Shown here: positions 35,597 to 41,389 of the stretch, in pieces | Position numbering within the stretch: position 1 is the first letter of the stretch | Layout: each line of letters starts with the position of its first letter | Origin: Hyphomicrobiales bacterium | GTDB lineage: Bacteria; Pseudomonadota; Alphaproteobacteria; Rhizobiales; Rhizobiaceae | DNA length: 41,389 nt | Direction of reading: 5' to 3' | Assembly: GCA_024225445.1 (NCBI GenBank) | Contig: JAAEMP010000303.1 | Location: 1-41,389, forward strand | The notes under the pieces: generated by a model | The model's input: only the letters and a program-made list of their open reading frames with translations | What the model was told of the DNA's origin: nothing | Database searches by the model: none | Program-made: the position numbers and the translations under genes

Positions 35597-36310
35597 GTGG
35601 CAGAATCTGATAAAAACAATGACATCTCTCAAGCCCCAGTGCCGCGGCGCGTGGGAATTCCTGCTCACGAAGTTATTTATCAAAAGCTTAGGGAGAAAAT
35701 TCTGTATGGAGAATTCAAACCCGGTGGGGCTGTAACGCTGCAGGGCGTTGCTGATTCACTTCAGGTAAGTCTCACGCCAATCAGGGAATCTGTCAGGCGA
35801 TTGATTGCCGAAAGGGCTCTGGAATTTCACGGTAACCGAAGAATTTCTGTACCAAAAATGACCCAGGGTCGTCTTGAAGAGATTTACACGGCCCGTTTGA
35901 ATTTGGAAGGAGAACTGGTAAAAAGAGCTGTTAACGGGATAACAGAGGAGAAATTGACGGCTTTGGAGAGCATAGACCATCAACTTGATTTGGCGATCAG
36001 TGAAGGGGACACGTTAAATTATCTTAAATTCAATTTTCTGTTTCATCAACAGCTATACCAGATGCAGCATTCTGAAATCATATTGCCAATTGTCGAGACA
36101 CTATGGTTGCAACTCGGTCCAAGTCTGCGCGTGGTCTGTGGCCGCTACGGGACCTCCGGTCTGAGCGACCAGCACAAGAAAGCAATCCAGGCGTTGCGGG
36201 ACGAAGATCCTCTGGCGGCACAAAAGGCCATCCTTGATGATATCCTTCAGGGGCGTCAGATCATTTTTGAAGAATTGTCGCTACAGAATGTAGATTTTTC
36301 CACAATTTGA
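35597..36310 (+). CDS. GntR-family (FCD/FadR subfamily) transcriptional regulator
   Basis: DNA-binding regulator with a metabolite-sensing C-terminal domain. 237 residues from a GTG at 35597 with an AGGG site. N-terminal winged helix about residues 18-90 (VIYQKLREKILYGEFKPGG, then VSLTPIRESVRRLIAERALEF), FCD domain about 95-225 (YTARLNLEGELVKRAV, FHQQLYQMQHSE, DQHKKAIQALRDEDPLAAQ), whose His/Asp residues usually bind a metal. It lies between the pot operon and puuA-spuC-puuB, and its stop codon is inside one of two matching palindromes that flank it. It is therefore the probable controller of both arms, responding perhaps to a polyamine or a gamma-glutamyl intermediate. Confidence 0.93.
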   Translation: MAESDKNNDISQAPVPRRVGIPAHEVIYQKLREKILYGEFKPGGAVTLQGVADSLQVSLTPIRESVRRLIAERALEFHGNRRISVPKMTQGRLEEIYTARLNLEGELVKRAVNGITEEKLTALESIDHQLDLAISEGDTLNYLKFNFLFHQQLYQMQHSEIILPIVETLWLQLGPSLRVVCGRYGTSGLSDQHKKAIQALRDEDPLAAQKAILDDILQGRQIIFEELSLQNVDFSTI

Positions 36311-36347
36311 TCAAATTTGTTGACTGGTTGATAAATGCTGATATTTT
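36304..36347 (+). promoter_or_regulatory. Palindromic operator and predicted puuA promoter
   Basis: The perfect 14-base palindrome AATTTGATCAAATT (36304-36317) contains the gntR stop codon. Directly after it come a -35-like TTGACT (36320-36325) and, with a 16-base spacer, a -10-like TATTTT (36342-36347). The core TTTGATCAAA and both promoter boxes are nearly the same as on the potD side, which supports a shared regulator. Confidence 0.55.
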
Positions 36348-36404
36348 GGATCGTGAGGCTTGGCAGCAAATCGTCTGAATCTTTTTTGCTTGAACAAATT
36401 GAGG

Positions 36405-36443
36405 CCGGGATGTGATTTCAATCCAGATGTGAGTACATCCCGG
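36405..36443 (+). promoter_or_regulatory. Long-loop stem in the puuA leader
   Basis: Perfect 9-base inverted repeat CCGGGATGT (36405-36413) and ACATCCCGG (36435-36443), extendable by a G-T pair at either end, with a loop of about 20 bases. It lies downstream of the predicted promoter, within the expected mRNA leader, about 115 bases before the puuA ATG. No T-run follows. Confidence 0.45.
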
Positions 36444-36480
36444 TGCAGTTGATATATTTGGGCATGACACAGTCCAGAGA

Positions 36481-36494
36481 AAACTGCGCAGTTT
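36481..36494 (+). promoter_or_regulatory. 14-base palindrome upstream of puuA
   Basis: AAACTGCGCAGTTT is a perfect palindrome 65 bases before the puuA ATG. Its sequence differs from the TTTGATCAAA sites, so it would be read by another protein, or act as a small RNA hairpin. Possible binding site only. Confidence 0.35.
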
Positions 36495-36559
36495 GGTACA
36501 AATGATGGGATGCCTCAGGGTGCCGAAATATCGCGGCCCGGTGAATCAAAGGTGAAAAA

Positions 36560-37936
36560 ATGAATACCCATAACGAGATTGCTGCACATATCAGTAAATT
36601 TCCAACGGAATTACAGCAATGGCTATCCGGGCGTCCTATCGAAGAAATCGAATGTGTCGTATCCGATGTCGTTGGCATCGGCCGCGGCAAGGCAATGCCC
36701 GCTCGCAAGTTTTTTCGTTCCGAGCGCATGTTTCTTCCTTCATCAATTTTTTATCAGACCATTACCGGAGATTATGCTGATGTCGATATCGAGAATGTCT
36801 GGACTGAAACCGATATCGTTCTCAGACCGGATTTGAAAACCGCTTGTGCGGTGCCCTGGGCCGATGATGTGACCATACAGGTGATTTGTGATCTTGAGGA
36901 TCAGGATGGCAATCCATTTGCCATCGCGCCGCGTAATGTTCTGAAAAAGGTACTTGGCTTGTACCACAAGGAAGGCTGGAAGCCTGTCGTTGCTCCGGAA
37001 ATGGAATTTTATCTGACCAAGCGCAACATTGATCCCGATAATCCGGTTGTGCCGCCGATCGGCAGAACCGGCAGAAAAAGTGCTGGCAAGCAAGCCTATT
37101 CAATCACCGGTGTTGATGAATATGGCAAGGTTGTCGATGACATTTATGACTACGCCGAAGCCATGGGAATGGAAATCGATACGGTCATGCAGGAGGGTGG
37201 GGCGGCGCAACTTGAGATCAACCTTGAACACGGCGACCCGCTGGAACTGGCGGATCACGTATTTCTGTTCAAGCGCAGTATTCGCGAAGCAGCCTTGAAC
37301 AACGATTGTTACGCAACTTTCATGGCGAAACCGATGGAGGGGCAACCTGGCAGCGCCATGCACATTCATCAAAGCGTTGTCGATATAAAAACCGGAGATA
37401 ACCTGTTTAGTGAATCAAACGGAGACGCCACAGAATTGTTTTATGGATTTCTGGGCGGGCAGCAACGTTATCTTGAATCAGTGGTCTGTATTCTCGCACC
37501 ATATGTAAATTCCTATCGCCGTCTGGTACCAGATGCATCGGCTCCCACCAATCTGGAATGGGGCCGGGATAACCGTACCACCGGGTTGCGAATACCGGTT
37601 TCCAAACCGCAATCACGGCGGGTGGAAAATCGTGTAGTCGGGATGGATGCAAATCCCTATCTGGCGCTGGCCGCCTGTTTGGCCTGCGGTTATCTTGGCA
37701 TGAAAAACAACACTGCACCGCGCAAAGAGGTGACCGGCGAAGCCTATGATCTTCCCCATTCCCTGCCGCGTGATGTTTTAACCGCACTCAGTCTGTTTGA
37801 TGAGTGCCCGGAAATACAAAAGGTGCTTGGCGAGGATTTTTCAAAAATCTACATGTCGATCAAACGACATGAGCACGAGGAATTCCTGCAGGTCATCAGT
37901 CCATGGGAACGTGAACACCTGCTTCTCAATGTCTAG
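36560..37936 (+). CDS. puuA: Gamma-glutamylputrescine synthetase PuuA-like
   Basis: Uses ATP to attach glutamate to putrescine or another polyamine, the first step of the gamma-glutamylated (Puu) route. 458 residues. GS blocks visible: PEMEFYL, EGGAAQLEINLEHG, GSAMHIHQSV, NSYRRLVPDASAP, DNRTTGLRIP and ENRVVGMDANPYLALA. The region EAYDLPHSLP near residue 393-402 resembles the NLYDLP loop of GlnA, but its Tyr need not be adenylylated. The ATG has an AAAGGTG site. It heads a plus-strand group with a transaminase and an FAD oxidase. The paralogue at 30040 is coupled to the uptake genes. Confidence 0.92.
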   Translation: MNTHNEIAAHISKFPTELQQWLSGRPIEEIECVVSDVVGIGRGKAMPARKFFRSERMFLPSSIFYQTITGDYADVDIENVWTETDIVLRPDLKTACAVPWADDVTIQVICDLEDQDGNPFAIAPRNVLKKVLGLYHKEGWKPVVAPEMEFYLTKRNIDPDNPVVPPIGRTGRKSAGKQAYSITGVDEYGKVVDDIYDYAEAMGMEIDTVMQEGGAAQLEINLEHGDPLELADHVFLFKRSIREAALNNDCYATFMAKPMEGQPGSAMHIHQSVVDIKTGDNLFSESNGDATELFYGFLGGQQRYLESVVCILAPYVNSYRRLVPDASAPTNLEWGRDNRTTGLRIPVSKPQSRRVENRVVGMDANPYLALAACLACGYLGMKNNTAPRKEVTGEAYDLPHSLPRDVLTALSLFDECPEIQKVLGEDFSKIYMSIKRHEHEEFLQVISPWEREHLLLNV

Positions 37937-38010
37937 GTCATAGACCCATAAAGTGATCTGGAAATTACACGAAATATGCCCTGCATCGTAGAAAATATAC
38001 GGAGTGAATA

Positions 38011-39414
38011 ATGAACATAATTGACAACCACCAGCCGACAGCCAAATTGCAGGCCCTTGATGCCGCCCATCACCTGCATCCATTTACCGATACGGCGCAG
38101 ATAAATGCCAGGGGTACAAGAGTGATTACCCAGGCAAACGGAGTTTATCTGACGGATTCCGACGGCCACAAATTACTCGACGGCATGGCTGGCCTGTGGT
38201 GTGTCAATATCGGCTATGGCAGGACAGAGCTGGCAAATACCGCTGCTCGCCAGATGTCGCAACTGCCTTACTACAACACGTTTTTTCAAACCTCCCATCC
38301 GCCGGTAATTGAACTGGCATCATTATTGGCGCGTCTTGCACCGGGTGATCTTAACCGGGTTTTTCTAGCCGGTTCCGGATCAGAGGCAAATGACACAAAT
38401 ATTCGCTTTGTACGCCATTACTGGGCCAGTTTGGGTAAACCGGATAAATCCGTCATCATCGCCCGCAAGAATGGCTATCACGGCTCAACCATCGGAGCGG
38501 CGAGTCTGGGCGGGATGAGCGCCATGCACGCCCAGGGCGGAATGCCGATCCCCGGTATCGAACATATTTCCCAGCCATACTGGTACCGCGAAGGCGGTGA
38601 CAGTTCACCGGAAGAATTTGGTCTGGCCTGCGCTCGCGAGCTGGAGGAGACCATTGAACGCCTGGGTGAGGAAAATGTCGCGGCTTTCATTGCCGAGCCG
38701 GTTCAGGGGGCAGGGGGGGTAATCATTCCGCCTGAAACATATTGGCCCGGGATCCAGCGCATTTGTGATGCGCATGAGATATTGCTGATAGTCGATGAGG
38801 TAATATGCGGATTTGGGCGCACCGGAAACTGGTTCGGCTGCCAAACGTTTGATATCCGCCCGGACATCATCACCATCGCCAAGGGGATGAGCTCTGGCTA
38901 TCAGCCGATTGGCGGATCGATCATACGTGAGGAAATTGCCGAGGTTTTTGCTGATCGTGGCGGCGAATTCAATCATGGTTATACCTATAGCGGGCATCCG
39001 GTTGCCTGCGCGGTAGCGTGTGAAAACCTGCGAATTCTGGAAGAAGAGGATATTGTCGGCAATGTTGCAAATGTTACCGCACCATATCTGCGGGAAAAAT
39101 GGTTGTCTCTGGGTGATCATCCGCTTGTCGGCGAGGCACGTATTATTGGCATGATGGGGGCGCTCGAACTGACACCGGAAAAATCCAGCCGCAAACCATT
39201 TGCCGGCGAGGAAGGTGCCGCCGGTCTCATTTGTCGTGAGCATTCATTTTCAAATGGACTGGTGATGCGCCACGTGGGTGACAAAATGATTATCTCGCCA
39301 CCACTGGTAATATCCAGATCAGAGATTGATGAACTGGTGGAGATGGCCCACAAATCACTTGATCAGGCTTATGCGGATTTGAAACAGCAGGGGTTGATGC
39401 AGGTATCCAGATGA
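38011..39414 (+). CDS. spuC: Class III aminotransferase, putrescine/polyamine--pyruvate type (SpuC-like)
   Basis: PLP enzyme that transfers the terminal amino group of a polyamine to pyruvate, giving an aminoaldehyde. 467 residues. Visible: AGSGSEANDTNIR (PLP phosphate site, about 120-132), YHGSTIGAASLGG, AEPVQGAGGVIIPP, DEVICGFGRTG (Asp262 contacts the PLP pyridine) and the Schiff-base Lys291 in IAKGMSSGYQP. The N-terminal HHLHPFTD is characteristic of the SpuC group. A GGAG site precedes the ATG. Its end overlaps puuB by 4 bases (ATGA), so both are made together. Confidence 0.92.
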   Translation: MNIIDNHQPTAKLQALDAAHHLHPFTDTAQINARGTRVITQANGVYLTDSDGHKLLDGMAGLWCVNIGYGRTELANTAARQMSQLPYYNTFFQTSHPPVIELASLLARLAPGDLNRVFLAGSGSEANDTNIRFVRHYWASLGKPDKSVIIARKNGYHGSTIGAASLGGMSAMHAQGGMPIPGIEHISQPYWYREGGDSSPEEFGLACARELEETIERLGEENVAAFIAEPVQGAGGVIIPPETYWPGIQRICDAHEILLIVDEVICGFGRTGNWFGCQTFDIRPDIITIAKGMSSGYQPIGGSIIREEIAEVFADRGGEFNHGYTYSGHPVACAVACENLRILEEEDIVGNVANVTAPYLREKWLSLGDHPLVGEARIIGMMGALELTPEKSSRKPFAGEEGAAGLICREHSFSNGLVMRHVGDKMIISPPLVISRSEIDELVEMAHKSLDQAYADLKQQGLMQVSR

Positions 39415-40712
39415 ATCTGCTGGATGCTAACGACGTTCGCGGACAATATCCCGGGTCATGGTATGCAGCCAGTGTCGGCGCTGTTCCTGATATCGGTTCG
39501 CTGTGGGACAATATTCGTGTTGATACCTGTGTCATAGGCGCGGGATATAGCGGCCTGTCATGTGCGCTGCATCTTGCCCAATCAGGTAAAAATGTCTGTG
39601 TTATTGATGCCCACCGGGTTGGCTGGGGCGCTTCCGGGCGCAATGGCGGCCAACTGGGTTCCGGTCAGAGACTGGATCAGATGGAGCTGGAAAAACTGGC
39701 AGGAAAAGATGTTGCCAGAACACTCTGGCATCTGGCCCAGGACAGCAAGATCCTGGTTAAATCGCTGATTGATACCCACCGGATTGATTGCGGGTTAAAA
39801 CCGGGAATAATCCATGCCAATCACCGCGCACGTTTCAATAAACACAGCCGAATGGAAGCAAAGCATCTGAACGAGGAATACGGATATTCTGCAATCCGCT
39901 ATGTGGATAGGCAAGAATGCCGGGAAATGGTTGGCAGCCCGGCCTATTTTGGCGGAACCATTGATACAGACGCTGCCCATTTGCATCCGCTTAAATATGC
40001 ACTGGGCCTGGCAACGGCAGCCCTGGGCGCTGGAGCCAAAATATTCGAACAAACCCGCGCATTATCTGTCGATTATGGCAATACCATTAAAATAAATACG
40101 GACAGATATTCGGTAACGGCTGATCATCTGGTCTTTGCCTGCAACGGCTATCTGGGTGACCTGGAGCCTTTTGTGGCCAGGAAGGTGATGCCGATCAACA
40201 ATTTTATTGTCGCGACAAAACCACTATCAGAGCAATTCGCCACCTCTCTCATTCGCGATGATGTGGCGGTTGCAGACAGCAAATTCGTCATCAATTATTT
40301 CCGCCTCAGTGAAGACCGCAGGATGCTGTTTGGCGGTGGGGAAAGTTATGGCTACCGTTTCCCCTCCGACATCAAAAAATTCGTCAGCAAACCAATGCTA
40401 AAGATATTTCCGCAACTGGCCGATGTTCAACTGGATTACGGCTGGGGCGGCACACTGGCAATCACCATGAGCCGGTTACCGCATTTTTCTAAAGTACATG
40501 CCAATGTCAGATCAATTTCCGGCTATTCCGGCCACGGATTAGGGATGGCAACCCTGGCAGGCAAGCTTGCGGCGGATTCGATTAGTGGGGATAAGGAGAG
40601 TTTCGAGATTTTCCAGTCAATCAAATCTGCAAATTTCCCTGGCGGCCCCTCGCTTCGCTCACCGCTGCTGGTGTTGGCGATGCTGTATCATGCTATGCTG
40701 GACAGGCTGTGA
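39411..40712 (+). CDS. puuB: Gamma-glutamylputrescine oxidase PuuB-like FAD oxidoreductase
   Basis: DAO-family flavoprotein expected to oxidise gamma-glutamylputrescine to gamma-glutamyl-aminobutyraldehyde with release of ammonia and hydrogen peroxide. 433 residues. The N-terminal dinucleotide-binding motif VIGAGYSGLS is at 41-50, the family block GWGASGRNGGQLGSG follows at 71-85, and the C-terminal FAD contact SGYSGHGLGMATLAGKL is present. It begins within the last codons of spuC. No downstream gene for PuuC or PuuD follows. Confidence 0.92.
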   Translation: MNLLDANDVRGQYPGSWYAASVGAVPDIGSLWDNIRVDTCVIGAGYSGLSCALHLAQSGKNVCVIDAHRVGWGASGRNGGQLGSGQRLDQMELEKLAGKDVARTLWHLAQDSKILVKSLIDTHRIDCGLKPGIIHANHRARFNKHSRMEAKHLNEEYGYSAIRYVDRQECREMVGSPAYFGGTIDTDAAHLHPLKYALGLATAALGAGAKIFEQTRALSVDYGNTIKINTDRYSVTADHLVFACNGYLGDLEPFVARKVMPINNFIVATKPLSEQFATSLIRDDVAVADSKFVINYFRLSEDRRMLFGGGESYGYRFPSDIKKFVSKPMLKIFPQLADVQLDYGWGGTLAITMSRLPHFSKVHANVRSISGYSGHGLGMATLAGKLAADSISGDKESFEIFQSIKSANFPGGPSLRSPLLVLAMLYHAMLDRL

Positions 40713-40778
40713 GTGGTAAGCGGTGAACGGGAAATATTACCTAAAACCTTGAAAAGGGACATGAGAGTAAGCTGGCGC

Positions 40779-40797
40779 CGTAACCCCACCGTAACCC
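40779..40797. repeat. Short tandem repeat CCGTAACCC
   Basis: Two copies of CCGTAACCC (40779-40787 and 40789-40797) one base apart, in the gap between the convergent puuB and the small membrane-protein gene. AACC-CAAA-GGTT followed by a T-run starts in the second copy and could be a very short terminator for puuB, but the stem has only four pairs. Confidence 0.3.
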
Positions 40798-40807
40798 AAA
40801 GGTTTTT

Positions 40808-40987
40808 TCAGGTTGTGGCGTAGACAAATATCAGAATGAATAATCCAATAATTGCACCTATAACCCAAGCTTGCGGATCGAGCAGGGTAGCACGAGGTGA
40901 GAGGCCATCTTTGCGATCCTTGAAGTACCAGACCACCCCAATCCCGACTGTCCAGCTAATCAAATAGATAATAATTTCGTTGATCAT
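40808..40987 (-). CDS. Small two-helix membrane protein of unknown function
   Basis: 59 residues, not recognised. The start is an ATG at 40987 with a GGGA site 7 bases upstream. Residues about 4-21 (IIIYLISWTVGIGVVWYF) form one hydrophobic helix, then a charged link KDRKDGLSPRATLLDPQA, then a second helix about 41-57. The hydrophobic-charged-hydrophobic pattern, sensible codon use and ribosome site speak for a real gene. It stands alone, convergent with puuB. It could be a small regulator or stabiliser of a membrane complex, but nothing around it indicates which. Confidence 0.65.
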   Translation of the reverse strand: MINEIIIYLISWTVGIGVVWYFKDRKDGLSPRATLLDPQAWVIGAIIGLFILIFVYATT

Positions 40988-41138
40988 TGATTGTCCCAGT
41001 CAGCCAGATTTCCACATCAGATCTCACCACAATAACAGAATCTGCCGTTCAAGTGGAGTGGAAACTTGCTGATAACCCGGCCCGCTACACTGACTGATAT
41101 TTCCCGCGCCAAGCTTGTTGGACTGGTTGCAATTATGG

Positions 41139-41252
41139 TGACAGTTTAGCAAATACACTAGTTAAGATAGCTCAGAATAAGGCAAAGGCCCAAAAGCGCG
41201 AACCCAGGATCAGGGCAAAGGTGAATAATTAGGTGTATTTGGTAAACTGTCA
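41139..41252. mobile_element. MITE-like element or internally deleted insertion sequence
   Basis: A left end TGACAGTTTAGCAAATACAC (from 41139, continuing TA to 41160) and a right end that is its reverse complement apart from one mismatch and one extra base (41230-41252) enclose about 70 bases. The interior has an open frame of basic residues that stops with TAG inside the right repeat, as the 3' end of a transposase gene often does. TATGG occurs just outside the left end (41134-41138) and 2 bases beyond the right end (41255-41259), a possible but imperfect target duplication. The IS family was not identified. Confidence 0.55.
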
Positions 41253-41263
41253 TCTATGGACGC

Positions 41264-41287
41264 CCCTTTGATTGCAAGGGTTTTTTT
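41264..41287 (+). terminator. Rho-independent terminator
   Basis: Stem CCCTT / AAGGG with a 7-base loop, followed by seven T. It lies 11 bases beyond the inverted-repeat element. No clear plus-strand gene stands directly before it, so it may end the puuB transcript after read-through or belong to the mobile element's original flank. I see no gene start between here and the right edge. Confidence 0.6.
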
Positions 41288-41389
41288 GAAGTTTTTGGCA
41301 TTTGGTTTGCAGTCATCTATACGGCCTTTTGTTGCGGTATTTGTGACCGCTGGCCCTGATGGAATTCGTGAGAGCAACGCCTATTCACC

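Overview
The window looks like a chromosomal segment of an alphaproteobacterium, probably of the Hyphomicrobiales (Rhizobiales) type and perhaps marine. The reasons are gene order (a ppiD-like gene, trpD, trpC, moaC and moeA on one strand; glmS, DUF502, recG, sdhE and mfd grouped together), rhizobial-style protein sequences, moderate GC, and many ABC/TRAP uptake genes. No rRNA, tRNA or CRISPR array was recognised.

Layout. 1-1491: the 5' part of a methyl-accepting chemotaxis protein running off the left edge. 1492-2404: a 0.9-kb stretch without a convincing gene. 2405-8063 (minus strand): moeA, moaC, trpC, trpD and a PpiD-like periplasmic folding factor. 8269-20124: housekeeping genes tpiA, glmS, a DUF502 membrane protein, recG (minus), sdhE, mfd and parE (minus). 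From about 20.2 kb the content changes to nitrogen/carbon scavenging genes.

Catabolic region A (20198-29178): a divergent RpiR-family regulator that carries a frameshift, then on the plus strand an N-formylglutamate amidohydrolase-family hydrolase, a three-component TRAP transporter (Q, M, P), a glutamine-synthetase-like ligase, an aldehyde dehydrogenase and an iron-type alcohol dehydrogenase. Read together, these could import an amino alcohol or related amine, cap it with glutamate, oxidise alcohol to aldehyde to acid, and hydrolyse the product. This is inference; I do not know a characterised operon of exactly this composition.

Catabolic region B (30040-40712): a polyamine locus. A PotD-PotB-PotC-PotA type ABC importer with a translationally coupled glutamine-synthetase-like gene is on the minus strand. 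A GntR/FCD regulator, a PuuA-like gamma-glutamylpolyamine synthetase, a SpuC-like class III aminotransferase and a PuuB-like FAD oxidase are on the plus strand. Two nearly identical palindromes built on TTTGATCAAA flank the gntR gene, one overlapping a predicted potD promoter and one just upstream of a predicted puuA promoter, so one regulator probably controls both arms. Three GS-family ligases lie within about 13 kb. A small orphan methyltransferase sits between regions A and B.

Right end (40713-41389): a 59-residue two-helix membrane protein gene on the minus strand, a roughly 114-bp element with 22-23-bp terminal inverted repeats (MITE-like or a deleted IS), and a rho-independent terminator.
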